A DNA stretch of 36,244 nt from Candidatus Woesearchaeota archaeon (GCA_019323355.1 JAHWHI010000091.1:1-36244); one strand, 5' to 3'. Numbered from the stretch's first letter, positions 7,938-16,225 are shown. Notes: generated by a model not told the origin, from the letters alone. Made by a program: numbers and translations.

Positions 7938-8953
7938 TTTTTCACCTTCTGCGATTTTAAGTTCTTCATAAACTTTTCAAGGTCAGCCTTTAGCTTGTCT
8001 CCTATGAATTTCCCTTCATAGAAGTCAATGCGTACTGCGAGCGAAATCTTGTTTGCGAGATGGCGCGCGATCTTTCCCCTATCTTTTTCCTTTGCACCCA
8101 GTATGAACGGATGGTCGAACAATAGCCCGTATTTCGGGGAGCGCGCTCCTGTCTTCAGGTGCCTGAACAGTGCTTTTTCTGCGCCGAGCAACTGTATTGT
8201 TCCTGCTGGAAAATTAACCAGCTTCTGTAGAGAGCCTGCAGCCTCTATAAGTTTCGCGCCTATCAACGGTCCTGTGATCGCGAGCAGGTTAGGACATAGT
8301 TTTTCCATTGTCATTTTCAGATAGCTCTCCTGATCTTCCAGGAACTTGTAGATCTCTGTGAGTTCTTTTGCAAGCTTTCTTATCGGAGCAAGATCCTCTT
8401 TGCTCAGGTCTGCGCCCATTGTATCCTGCGCTTTGATCTCTTTCAGCAGCTCGTCCTTGCTTTTCTTCTGGATAAGCTCTGCGAATTTCTGGTGGCTGCT
8501 TATAGATTTTGAAAATTCAGGACAATGAAGCTCGTACCACTCGCGGAGACGTTTCGCAAGGATGTTGCACACTTTCTGCGTCTCACTAATGCTGTTTATG
8601 GTCTGGATTACGAACTGGTCTGTATTCACAGAAGCCCTGATCGCATCTTTTGTCAGGGCAGTATTATTTTTTCTTATGATGTCAAGAGCGTTCTTTTCAA
8701 AATATTTTGAAACCGCGTCCAATTTCTTCAGGTCATGGCTCAGTTTGATATCGCCAAGCCTTTCTTTCTTGAAGCCGATGAATGTAGAATTCTTGTATTT
8801 CTTGATGAAATCTTTTTCAGGAGATAACCATCGCCCTTCTTCAAGATCCTTATTGTATTTTTTTGCCTGCTCTAGTGTGAAGATTTTTTTCGCAACCAAT
8901 TTGTAATTCTGGTTGAATACATATACTCCGCTTATGTTTGTAGTGATGATCAT
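7934..8953 (-). CDS. nop5: Nop5 (NOP56/58-like) box C/D RNP scaffold protein
   Basis: A 339-residue Nop domain protein that bridges L7Ae/guide RNA and fibrillarin in the archaeal 2'-O-methylation machine. The N-terminal domain is followed by a coiled-coil stretch (about residues 100-200) and the Nop RNA-binding core, recognisable from ITGPLIGAKLIEAAGSL and GAEKALFRHLKTGARSPKYG, then a short Lys-rich end (QKVKK). It is the first gene of the operon ending in flpA; this nop5-fibrillarin linkage is common in archaea, although usually with nothing or little in between. A TATA box lies about 32 nt before ATG 8953. Confidence 0.95.
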   Translation of the reverse strand: MIITTNISGVYVFNQNYKLVAKKIFTLEQAKKYNKDLEEGRWLSPEKDFIKKYKNSTFIGFKKERLGDIKLSHDLKKLDAVSKYFEKNALDIIRKNNTALTKDAIRASVNTDQFVIQTINSISETQKVCNILAKRLREWYELHCPEFSKSISSHQKFAELIQKKSKDELLKEIKAQDTMGADLSKEDLAPIRKLAKELTEIYKFLEDQESYLKMTMEKLCPNLLAITGPLIGAKLIEAAGSLQKLVNFPAGTIQLLGAEKALFRHLKTGARSPKYGLLFDHPFILGAKEKDRGKIARHLANKISLAVRIDFYEGKFIGDKLKADLEKFMKNLKSQKVKK

Positions 8954-9030
8954 TGTCCCCGATTCATGCTTAGCACTCCCTATTTAAAAAGATTACCTTT
9001 ATATATGACTTCTTCCTACATAATATTCAG
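8954..9030. promoter_or_regulatory. Divergent promoter region, nop5 operon / membrane protein
   Basis: Minus strand: TTTTTAAATA (8981-8990) is centred about 32 nt before ATG 8953, with GGGG close to the start as a weak Shine-Dalgarno. Plus strand: CTTTATATATG (8997-9007) is centred about 29 nt before ATG 9031, consistent with a leaderless mRNA. The two boxes are nearly back-to-back, so the two directions may compete for TBP. Confidence 0.55.
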
Positions 9031-9612
9031 ATGGCGAAAAAAAGAGGTTCGAAAAAAGCTAAGGCTGTGAAAAATCCAGCTCCTGTTGCAAGAAAATCTT
9101 CTGGCAAACCTACAGGGCCAGGACGTTTCATAATTTCTCTTGTCACACTTATACTGATTGTTGCATTTATTTCGCTGGCTGCCAGCCTACTGCAGAGAGA
9201 TCTGCCTCCTCCAAGCGGAGTGACGCTGACACCTTATGTTTCTGAGTATATCGAGGCCTCCAAAGAGTATCTGCCAAAATTAAAATTAAGTGACGCTGCA
9301 TTTGAAGTCACTGCCGGCCAGATGGCAGAGATAATAATGTTTGTCGGAAACAACAATGAGATGAGCAAGGATGTGACCCTTGATGTGATGTGCGAAGCAA
9401 GAACAGCACAAGGGTGTGCATATGTTGATCTTAAGTACGAGCATCTTGTGTTGGTTCCAGCAGACACTGTCGAAGCATTCCCACTTGAGATAACAACAAC
9501 TGACAATGTCAAGCCAGGAGTATATGATATCACTGTTGAAGCGAGCATGGACGGAAAAAAATATGCTTCTGCGATATTCCTTCTAGAAGTAAAATCACTT
9601 GAAGAGATTTAG
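9031..9612 (+). CDS. Membrane-anchored protein with extracytoplasmic beta-sandwich-like domain
   Basis: A 193-residue protein. It has a very basic Lys/Arg-rich cytoplasmic N-terminus (1-32), one membrane segment (about 33-54) and an extracytoplasmic domain of about 120 residues. That domain has alternating hydrophobic strands and an ending (VKPGVYDITVEASMDGKKYASAIFLLEV) reminiscent of the CARDB/NPCBM-associated beta-sandwich folds of archaeal surface proteins. Two Cys (in MCEARTAQGCAY) could form a disulphide outside. No enzymatic motif is seen. It is monocistronic, and its 3' end overlaps dphB by 18 nt on the opposite strand. Confidence 0.8.
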   Translation: MAKKRGSKKAKAVKNPAPVARKSSGKPTGPGRFIISLVTLILIVAFISLAASLLQRDLPPPSGVTLTPYVSEYIEASKEYLPKLKLSDAAFEVTAGQMAEIIMFVGNNNEMSKDVTLDVMCEARTAQGCAYVDLKYEHLVLVPADTVEAFPLEITTTDNVKPGVYDITVEASMDGKKYASAIFLLEVKSLEEI

Positions 9613-10362
9613 CATTTCTTCTTCTTTGAAATGCAGTTTTCCAGGAACAATAAGAGAATGCAATGGAGGACCGAAATCCCTGCGCTCTAAATCCTGCGCT
9701 TCGCCTGCGATTATAACCTGAGTTGGAGCACCTAATCTTGCGCAGCCAAGGCATAATGTGGATGCTTCAAAAACATTTTCTCCTCTTCTGCTTTCGATCT
9801 CCAACAGGATCTTTATTGCGTCATTTATTGTCATGAACACATTCTCCCTGTCATCGTCCCCTATCTTCAGGTCGAGCAGTATCAAAGTATGCAGTCCCTG
9901 CTGCATGTTCATCTTTATCACATCGTAAGCTGTTTCAGGATTCCAGTTTGGTTCTGGAGTTGTCAGGGAGGTTGTCTTGCCGAACTTGTACAATTGCAAG
10001 CCGGTCGCGCCGATCGCAGTAAGTATGGACGCATTGTTGATCACATAACATTTTATTCCTTTTTCAACTGCTCTCAGTACAAGATCAGTATGTGTTGTCG
10101 CGCCAAAAGGATCCCCTACAACAAGAAAAGCAACATTATTGTTCACTGCCTTATCTAGGATCTCGTCAGCATTGTTCTCAACAAGATCCCTGTTCGCAAG
10201 AATTATCTCTTTTCCGTAGAACTTCTCAAGCTCCTGTTTTTTTTCGTGCAGCACTGAAGTGTATGATTCAAGAAAGACAAAATCCGAAGCTTTGACAGCT
10301 TCCAGACCTTTCACTGTTATATCCTTCTTATCGTGCAGTCCGAGTCCGATTAATGTAAGCAT
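9595..10362 (-). CDS. dphB: Diphthine synthase
   Basis: SAM-dependent methyltransferase (tetrapyrrole methylase-like fold) that methylates the amino-carboxypropyl intermediate on the modified histidine of elongation factor 2 to give diphthine. Signatures are MLTLIGLGLHD at the N-terminus, VFLESYTS, LVVGDPFGATTHTDL, and TTPEPNWNPETAYD. The 255-residue length is typical for archaeal Dph5/DphB. It has its own leaderless-type promoter although it follows the dihydrouridine synthase by 44 nt on the same strand. Its substrate EF-2 is not in the window. Confidence 0.95.
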   Translation of the reverse strand: MLTLIGLGLHDKKDITVKGLEAVKASDFVFLESYTSVLHEKKQELEKFYGKEIILANRDLVENNADEILDKAVNNNVAFLVVGDPFGATTHTDLVLRAVEKGIKCYVINNASILTAIGATGLQLYKFGKTTSLTTPEPNWNPETAYDVIKMNMQQGLHTLILLDLKIGDDDRENVFMTINDAIKILLEIESRRGENVFEASTLCLGCARLGAPTQVIIAGEAQDLERRDFGPPLHSLIVPGKLHFKEEEMLNLFK

Positions 10363-10395
10363 AGAGCTTGTTGAGGAGAAATCGCTTATAAAGCT
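10363..10395 (-). promoter_or_regulatory. dphB promoter
   Basis: CTTATAAAG (10385-10393) lies in the gap after the dus stop, centred 27 nt before ATG 10362. This predicts a leaderless dphB mRNA independent of dus. No Shine-Dalgarno is seen. Confidence 0.5.
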
Positions 10396-10406
10396 TTCGA
10401 GAACAT

Positions 10407-11237
10407 TTATCCATTTGGCATTGAGAATGATTTATTTCCCATGATCTTTGTTATGTTCTTCCTGTACTTGAACGGCTCTTTATACTTTTCAGTCAGATTT
10501 AGAAATTCTTTCTTAAGGTCTTCGAGCGAAGGAGTTTTTCCAGGCAGGTCCTTTAGCCTGCGGAATATTCGGGGGTCATAGATTGCGCCTCTTCCAATCA
10601 TCACACCCTTCACACCTGCATCCTTGACAAGGTTTACTTTTTCTTTGTCTGTTATGTCTCCGTTTGCGATTATGTTTCTTCCTGTCCTTACACATTCCTC
10701 GTACACTGAGAAATCTGCAGGCTCCTGGTATGTCTGCTGGCCATAGCGTGCGTGTATCACGAAAAAATCTGCATCGACAGCGCGCAGAAGATTAAGGTAG
10801 CTCTTATGCTCTCGGTCTATCCTTGTGATGCCGAGCCTCATCTTGATTGAAATCGGATATCCAGCGTCCCTGAATATCTTTATCACTTTCTTTGTCTTGG
10901 CAATCCTCCTGATCATTGCAGCGCCCTGTCCTAACCGTATGACCTGGGGACTTGGGCAGCCAAGATTAAGATTGAATCCCTTGAAACCCGGGTGGGGAGA
11001 GAACATGCTCAGAAATTTTTTGAAGTGCTGTTCGTTTGCTCCAAGCAGCTGTATAACTGTGGGAGTCTTGTCATTGAAGCTCAACCTTGACCATGTTGCT
11101 TTGTTTTTTTTCGCAAGACCTTCGACACGGGTAAGTTCTGTGAATGTAAGGTCTGCGCCTTGTCTATGGCAAAGAGTCCTGAACGCGTTGCTGGTCATGT
11201 CCTCGATCGGTGCGAGCATATACTTGAATTTGGCCAT
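10407..11237 (-). CDS. dus: tRNA-dihydrouridine synthase
   Basis: FMN- and NADPH-dependent reductase that converts uridines of tRNA to dihydrouridine. The 276-residue TIM-barrel protein starts with MLAPIEDMTSNAFR. The catalytic Cys94 lies in NLNLGCPSPQV, with KMRLG, FFVIHARYGQQTY and the phosphate-binding GVMIGRGAIYDP near the end. It is shorter than bacterial Dus proteins, so the C-terminal helical tRNA-binding domain may be reduced; archaeal Dus proteins vary here. It shares a promoter region with the divergent polB gene. Which tRNA position it modifies cannot be told. Confidence 0.93.
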   Translation of the reverse strand: MAKFKYMLAPIEDMTSNAFRTLCHRQGADLTFTELTRVEGLAKKNKATWSRLSFNDKTPTVIQLLGANEQHFKKFLSMFSPHPGFKGFNLNLGCPSPQVIRLGQGAAMIRRIAKTKKVIKIFRDAGYPISIKMRLGITRIDREHKSYLNLLRAVDADFFVIHARYGQQTYQEPADFSVYEECVRTGRNIIANGDITDKEKVNLVKDAGVKGVMIGRGAIYDPRIFRRLKDLPGKTPSLEDLKKEFLNLTEKYKEPFKYRKNITKIMGNKSFSMPNG

Positions 11238-11347
11238 AACTCTATCGTCACCCTGGAACTATATAAATCATACGCGAAAAAATTATCTTAAGTCATTTAA
11301 ATAGATATGTCATAAGGTTTATATACAAACTTCAATATAGATAGCAT
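11238..11347. promoter_or_regulatory. Divergent promoter region, dus / polB
   Basis: Minus strand: CTATATAAA (11260-11268) is centred 27 nt before the dus ATG. Plus strand: GTTTATATA (11317-11325) is centred 27 nt before the polB ATG. Both predict leaderless mRNAs. The spacer of about 50 bp between the boxes is AT-rich without a clear operator. Confidence 0.55.
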
Positions 11348-13765
11348 ATGCAGATAAGATTCTTTCCACTGGACGCTGAATACAAAGTCATAGGAGATAC
11401 TCCTATAATATCTCTTTACGGACGGACACGCGAAGGAGAGATAGTCTGCGTAATGGACAATTCTTTCAGGCCGTATTTTTTTGTTGTACCAGATGATGAT
11501 CCAGAGGCAATGCGGCACCAGATCATCGGGCTCAACCTTCCAGAGATAAAAATACTGGACGCAGAGATTGTGAAAAAAATATATCTTGGCAAAGAAAAAA
11601 CTTTGGTCAAAGTCACTGTGCAGGTTCCTGTGATGGTCCCAAAATTCAAAGACTATATGAAAGACAATAATATCGAGTATCTTGAAGCAGATATTCTTTT
11701 TGTGCGCAGATATCTGATTGACAAGGACATATACCCGACACAGGAGTATATTGTCGAGGGAGACGATATACCTGCAAAGTCAAAGGTACGATGCATCGAA
11801 GCAAAGTCGATCACTCCTGGAGAAGGGACCTATGACGATCCGAAGATCCTTGCATTTGATATTGAGACATATCCTGATGTTATGCGTTCATACGACCTGC
11901 CGATCTTGCTGGTCTCGTTCTATGGAAAAGATTACCGGAAGGTCATATCCTGGAAACGTTTTGAGACAACAAACAAGGATATAGAATTTGTCAGTTCAGA
12001 AGCAGATCTTATCAGAAGGTTCGAAGAGATTGTGTCAAAATACAAGCCTGACATCCTTACTGGATATTTCTCAGACGGATTTGATTTTCCGTATATTGTC
12101 GCACGCGCGAAAAAGTATAAGATAAAACTGGATATTGGCCTTGATTATTCCAGTGTGCAGGCCGGAAAAGGAAGGGGCTCGAATTTCAAGATATCTGGTA
12201 TCACACATCTAGATGTATACCATCTGACACGAAATATACTCGGACAATTCCTTACAACAGACCAGTATACTTTGGATGCAGTTTCAAGAGAATTGCTCGG
12301 TGAAGGCAAGATCGATGTGGATATTGTACGGCTCGCAGATGCATGGGATAATAATGACGCTGTTATGCTCAACAAATATTGTGAATACAATCTTCAGGAC
12401 TCTGCAATGACTTACAAATTATGCGACAAGTTTTACCCGTCGATCGCTGAACTTGTCAAGATGATCGGAGTGCCTATCTATGACATGAACCGGATGGCAA
12501 TGTCGCAGATGGTGGAGTGGTTTCTGCTGAGAAACGCCAAGAAATACAATATTGTCTCTCCGAACAGGCCAGGAGGGTATGAAAAAGCAGAGCGTGCTAC
12601 AAAATCCCTGATAGGGGCTTTTGTTGTCGAGCCAACACCTGGATTGTACAAGAATATAATGGTGTTTGACTTTGGAAGCATGTATCCGACTATTATCTCA
12701 TCTCATAATATCTCGCGCTCTACAATCAGATGCGACTGCTGCAAAGAGACTGCGCCCCGGGTTCCGTTCGAAGGAAAAGATATCTGGTTCTGCCAGAAAA
12801 AGAAAGGTTTCCTTCCAATGATGATCGGGGATCTTATCAAAAGAAGAATGCGGATCAAGGAAATTATGAAAGAGAAAAAATCAAAATTTCTAAAGGCGCG
12901 TTCAGCAGGGCTCAAACTGGTAGCAGTATCTTACTGGGGATATATGGCGTATGACAACAGCAGATGGTATTCTTTTGACAGTGCACAGTCGATACTTGCT
13001 TATGAAAGATACTATATCAAGTCTGTGATCGAACGTGTTACAAAAGAGGGCTACCAAGTAATCTATGGAGACACTGATTCGATTTTTTTGGTGAGTGATA
13101 CGCACACAATCGAAGATGCCCATAAATTAATAGATGAGATCAACAAAGGTCTGCCAGGGATAATGGCGCTCGAGTTCCAGGGCCTGTATCCAGCTGGAAT
13201 ATTTGTATCTGCAAAAGGTTCTGAGCTCGGTGCAAAGAAAAGATATTGCTTGATCGATCAGAACGACAAACTAGTCATCAAAGGTTTTGAGAGCATCCGA
13301 CGTAATGCGTCGCAGATTGCAAAAGAAGTGCAGCAGAAAGTTCTTGCGATTGTCCTGAAAGAGGGAAATTTCGAGAAAGCCTACAAATATGTTCGCGGAG
13401 TGATTGATGACTGCAGAAAAAATAAGGTTCCTGTTGAAAAGTTTATCATCAAGACACAGCTTACAAAATCAATTGAAGAGTATGAATCAGTAGGGCCGCA
13501 TGTTGCGATAGCTCTGCGGATGAAAGATCGGGGAATCCCTGTAGGCGCGCGGACAATAATAGAATATGTGATTGTCAAAGAAGGCAAGAAAATCAGGGAT
13601 AAAGCGCGCGAAGTGCACGAAGCTACACAGGATGATATAGATCCAGAGTACTATATCTCGAACCAGATAATCCCTGCTGTAGAGAAGATATTTGAAGTTG
13701 TTGGATATAGCAAATCTGATCTTACAGAAGAAGCTGAACAGAGCAAATTGAACAAATTCTTTTGA
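11348..13765 (+). CDS. polB: Family B replicative DNA polymerase
   Basis: DNA-dependent DNA polymerase with 3'-5' proofreading, 805 residues and no intein. The exonuclease motifs are intact: Exo I AFDIET (Asp171, Glu173), Exo II GYFSDGFDFP, Exo III YNLQDSAMTY. Polymerase motif A is FDFGSMYPT (Asp441) and motif C is YGDTDS (Asp575, Asp577). Motif B is K523-LVAVSYWGY, in which the usual Asn is Val527 and the usual Tyr is Trp530. The last eight residues, QSKLNKFF, match the PIP box QxxLxxFF for binding the PCNA clamp. Cys pairs (CDCC...CQKK) in the palm insertion may bind metal. The start sits at leaderless distance from its TATA box. Confidence 0.95.
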   Translation: MQIRFFPLDAEYKVIGDTPIISLYGRTREGEIVCVMDNSFRPYFFVVPDDDPEAMRHQIIGLNLPEIKILDAEIVKKIYLGKEKTLVKVTVQVPVMVPKFKDYMKDNNIEYLEADILFVRRYLIDKDIYPTQEYIVEGDDIPAKSKVRCIEAKSITPGEGTYDDPKILAFDIETYPDVMRSYDLPILLVSFYGKDYRKVISWKRFETTNKDIEFVSSEADLIRRFEEIVSKYKPDILTGYFSDGFDFPYIVARAKKYKIKLDIGLDYSSVQAGKGRGSNFKISGITHLDVYHLTRNILGQFLTTDQYTLDAVSRELLGEGKIDVDIVRLADAWDNNDAVMLNKYCEYNLQDSAMTYKLCDKFYPSIAELVKMIGVPIYDMNRMAMSQMVEWFLLRNAKKYNIVSPNRPGGYEKAERATKSLIGAFVVEPTPGLYKNIMVFDFGSMYPTIISSHNISRSTIRCDCCKETAPRVPFEGKDIWFCQKKKGFLPMMIGDLIKRRMRIKEIMKEKKSKFLKARSAGLKLVAVSYWGYMAYDNSRWYSFDSAQSILAYERYYIKSVIERVTKEGYQVIYGDTDSIFLVSDTHTIEDAHKLIDEINKGLPGIMALEFQGLYPAGIFVSAKGSELGAKKRYCLIDQNDKLVIKGFESIRRNASQIAKEVQQKVLAIVLKEGNFEKAYKYVRGVIDDCRKNKVPVEKFIIKTQLTKSIEEYESVGPHVAIALRMKDRGIPVGARTIIEYVIVKEGKKIRDKAREVHEATQDDIDPEYYISNQIIPAVEKIFEVVGYSKSDLTEEAEQSKLNKFF

Positions 13766-13845
13766 TTTATATATAGCTCGTTATGACCAAAATGTCTCAC
13801 AAGCATTAAATTTACAGTTCACCTATATATGCATAAGTGAACGAA
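13766..13845 (+). promoter_or_regulatory. Intergenic region upstream of the metalloprotease, several TATA-like boxes
   Basis: Three AT boxes occur: TTTATATATA just after the polB stop (about 13768-13778), ATTAAATT (about 13805-13812) and TATATAT (13824-13830). The second is about 38 nt before ATG 13846 (29 nt before the in-frame GTG 13837), and the third is only about 19 nt before the ATG. The working promoter and start are therefore uncertain. Confidence 0.35.
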
Positions 13846-14721
13846 ATGTCATATACAGCATTTTCAGGCGGATATGGATGTGGAAGCATGTGTTGTTCTC
13901 CCACGTATTCTTCTAGCTCTGCATCCAGCGCGCTTGAAAACAAGGTGTATTCAATGGATACAGGATCCAGGGGTTCTGGCATATCATACAGTATGGGAAG
14001 CAGCACTGCAAGCAGTTACTCTGGATCTTTTGGTTCTGGAAAAGTCTATAATCTGGATTCAAAACCAGCTATTGTCATAAATTACAGTTCGCCAGAAAGT
14101 CAATCCTATTCTGATCCGATATCTGAATCATTAAAATCTTATTCCAATTTTACAACTGCGCATGAATCGCATCCGATTTTCATGCCTGGGATATTCACAA
14201 CCGGACAACGCACAAAGTTTGTCCATGCAACAGAGGATGTGAAGGAGATTGTTGAAGAAACTTTCCAGAGTATGACTGGAAGAGAGCTTCCTGATTTCAA
14301 CATAAATGTCTGTGATGAAAAAACTTTCTTTGAACATCACGCAAGATTCGGGGGACACTGGTCGCCAGGAATACTTGGATTTTGCTCTCATGTCACAAAA
14401 GAAATCTTTGTGAAACAGGCAGAGCTTGCAGAAGTGATAATGGTCCTTGGCCATGAGATTGGCCATCTGATGTCAGCTGCGCTTCCGAATGCTATTGACG
14501 AGGAAGCTAAGGCGATGGCATTCACAGCTGCGTGGGCAGAGACAATAAGAAAAAATAATATTGGAGAATTGCGGAATGCGGTTGTCATGCACCAGCCTGC
14601 CAACAATGGTCTGCACAATGTTGCGCATCATTTTGTGAACCGGATGCTCGACGCTGGCACAAAGGCTATTGACGTGTTCGAGCAGTTGAAAAGATGTTAC
14701 ATCAGCAATATGTTTGCCTAA
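13846..14721 (+). CDS. Zinc metalloprotease (HEIGH) with Ser/Gly-rich N-terminal region
   Basis: A 291-residue protein. About residues 1-85 are low-complexity, rich in Ser, Gly and Tyr, with an early Cys cluster (CGSMCC). The C-terminal half is a metallopeptidase domain with the zinc motif HEIGH (His203, Glu204, His207). A downstream acidic segment (NAIDEEAKAMAF) could supply a third ligand as in gluzincins. No signal peptide or membrane helix is present, so it is probably cytoplasmic, unless the unusual N-terminus directs assembly or export. ATG 13846 is preferred over the in-frame GTG at 13837 because AGTGA is correctly spaced as a weak Shine-Dalgarno. Substrate unknown. It converges on the DJ-1 gene with a 4-nt overlap. 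Confidence 0.8.
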   Translation: MSYTAFSGGYGCGSMCCSPTYSSSSASSALENKVYSMDTGSRGSGISYSMGSSTASSYSGSFGSGKVYNLDSKPAIVINYSSPESQSYSDPISESLKSYSNFTTAHESHPIFMPGIFTTGQRTKFVHATEDVKEIVEETFQSMTGRELPDFNINVCDEKTFFEHHARFGGHWSPGILGFCSHVTKEIFVKQAELAEVIMVLGHEIGHLMSAALPNAIDEEAKAMAFTAAWAETIRKNNIGELRNAVVMHQPANNGLHNVAHHFVNRMLDAGTKAIDVFEQLKRCYISNMFA

Positions 14722-15344
14722 AGATTTTCTGCGATTGCATTCCCGAATTCTTTTGCAGCATGAGGACCTTTTGCAGTTATTATTTTTCCATCGACAGTAA
14801 CGTCCTCTCCAGTATAGTTTACACCTTTTGACCTCAGGTTATCAGCTTCACTGTCAAAGCATGTCGCTTTCTTTCCTGTTATAACGCCGGCGTTCGCGAG
14901 TGTTGACGGCGCGATGCAGATAGCTCCAAGCAGTTTTCCTTGTGCTACTGCCTGTTTTGCAAGGTCGTGCGCTTTCTCGTCATTGAAATAAATACTTGCA
15001 CCTGATCCTCCGATGAAGATCACAGCGTCGTACTTATTGACATCGATCGCAGAATAGTCTATATCTACATTGACTTCTGCTCCGAGCATTCCTTTCGAAC
15101 TCTGCACTTCTTTTGATGCAATTGTCACTTCTGCACCTGCATTCTCAAGAATATTTTTTGGCTCGAGAAGCTCTTCATCCCTGAAATTTTCCGGTGCGAT
15201 TATCATCACTACTTTTTTTCCAGTCAGATCTGCCATATTCCCACCTCCGATGGCATTATTTGTTTCGTCTGCAGTTGCCTGCGAACCGCAGCTAGTAAGA
15301 AAAATACACATGAAAAGCATTGCAATGATCAGAATTGTTTTCAT
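14718..15344 (-). CDS. DJ-1/PfpI family protein with lipoprotein signal
   Basis: A 208-residue protein. Residues 1-19 form a hydrophobic signal ending in the lipobox LTSC (Cys19), then a short linker and a DJ-1/PfpI domain with APENFRDEEL and the nucleophile elbow GAICIAPS (Cys143). Family members include proteases, glyoxalases/deglycases and chaperones; the exact activity cannot be assigned. Start ATG 15344 has GGTGAT just upstream; an in-frame ATG at 15395 would bury the signal and lacks a Shine-Dalgarno. A second in-frame ATG (15236, Met37) is preceded by GGAGGTGG (15241-15248) at ideal spacing and would give a 172-residue cytosolic DJ-1 domain starting MADLTGKKVV. Both forms may be made. 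Confidence 0.88.
   Translation of the reverse strand: MKTILIIAMLFMCIFLTSCGSQATADETNNAIGGGNMADLTGKKVVMIIAPENFRDEELLEPKNILENAGAEVTIASKEVQSSKGMLGAEVNVDIDYSAIDVNKYDAVIFIGGSGASIYFNDEKAHDLAKQAVAQGKLLGAICIAPSTLANAGVITGKKATCFDSEADNLRSKGVNYTGEDVTVDGKIITAKGPHAAKEFGNAIAENL
15237..15248 (-). promoter_or_regulatory. Strong internal Shine-Dalgarno for a second DJ-1 start (ATG 15236)
   Basis: Read on the minus strand, GGAGGTGG is followed by GAAT and ATG. The GGAGG core sits 7 nt before the ATG and matches the anti-Shine-Dalgarno of archaeal 16S rRNA better than the signal at the upstream start. In the upstream frame the same bases encode Gly-Gly-Gly of the linker between lipobox and domain, so they could also be a simple flexible linker. 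Confidence 0.55.
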
Positions 15345-15391
15345 CCTATCACCAATGTTTAATTTGTTAATAGAAGATAAAAATGTTTCGG

Positions 15392-16150
15392 TCATAAATC
15401 AAGAATCTTTTTTCCTGTTTGGACCTTTACAAACGGTTCCGGTTCTGGGAGTTTCATCCTTTTGCTCTCAAGGTAGTACCACATTCCGATTTTTCCATAT
15501 ATTTCAAACAATAATTTTCTTGCACTGGCCGCAGCTTCCACTTCTCCGAGGCTTTCCAGCAGGCGGATAGATAATGCTTTCTCGACAATATCGAAAGGTC
15601 CGCGCACATAATTATTCTTAGCGTATAACTTTAATTTTTCTATGATCTCTGCACGAAACTTTGGAACCTGCTCGACAGCAATCGCTTTTGAGAGCTCCTC
15701 TATTGTCTGCTGTCCTGGAGTAAGACTCATAACCTTGTATGTCAAGCCGTGGCATAGCTCAACTTCCTCTGCGTCAAGAAGCTCCTGGAACCTGTGGCGA
15801 TGCTTTCTTATGAATTCATCTTGTTCGAACACTTCATAATTCTCTTCGAGCCAGAGATGACGGAGCATTCTTAACTCTCCAATACATTCAGGATCATGCC
15901 TCAAAGTAAGATCAGCCGCATAAATCTTCCCGTCCTGGACCTCGTCAAGTGAAATCATATATCCGTCCTGGAATGTCAATACTTTTGCATTTGAAAATTC
16001 CCGGAAAGCGATTGCGTCAGAATTAGGAGGTTCGCTTGCTTTTCCCACAACCATGAGGACAGCATGTCCATTTTCATAAACTGCCTGGTATTTGCAGGAT
16101 CTGTGATTATCTATCTCTACATTGCGTTTCGTGCTGAGATGTCTTAGCAT
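15392..16150 (-). CDS. Unidentified soluble protein
   Basis: A 252-residue protein I do not recognise. The N-terminal half looks beta-rich (YQAVYENGHAVLMVV, KVLTFQDGYMISLDEVQDG). The middle is helical and charged (WLEENYEVFEQDEFIRKHRHRF). The C-terminal part has repeated amphipathic helices (LSIRLLESLGEVEAAASARKL), perhaps a TPR-like or helical-bundle region. No signal peptide, membrane segment or catalytic motif is apparent. It has a leaderless-type promoter (TATA box about 25 nt upstream) and lies 47 nt before the DJ-1 gene on the same strand, so the two may be cotranscribed. Confidence 0.75.
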   Translation of the reverse strand: MLRHLSTKRNVEIDNHRSCKYQAVYENGHAVLMVVGKASEPPNSDAIAFREFSNAKVLTFQDGYMISLDEVQDGKIYAADLTLRHDPECIGELRMLRHLWLEENYEVFEQDEFIRKHRHRFQELLDAEEVELCHGLTYKVMSLTPGQQTIEELSKAIAVEQVPKFRAEIIEKLKLYAKNNYVRGPFDIVEKALSIRLLESLGEVEAAASARKLLFEIYGKIGMWYYLESKRMKLPEPEPFVKVQTGKKILDL

Positions 16151-16225
16151 ACTCGAGGAAGTTTGGTCTGAATATATAAAATCTAGCCCACAACCTTTAA
16201 ATATCTCCTGTTCTTACTGATTTGT
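16151..16225. promoter_or_regulatory. Divergent promoters: unknown gene (minus) and ileS upstream transcript (plus)
   Basis: Minus strand: AATATATAAA (16171-16180) is centred 25 nt before ATG 16150. Plus strand: CCTTTAAATATC (16194-16205) is centred 26 nt before ATG 16226. The plus-strand box does not serve ileS directly, since the ileS ATG is about 170 nt away. Its spacing to ATG 16226 matches valS, polB and dus and implies a leaderless short ORF or an RNA starting at about 16226. Confidence 0.55.

Noticed and set aside
13783..13809. Eight-codon ORF (MTKMSHKH) downstream of polB, considered as a second leader peptide
   Set aside because: Spacing to the nearest TATA box is too short for a leaderless start, there is no Shine-Dalgarno or codon bias related to the next gene, and no RNA structure accompanies it.
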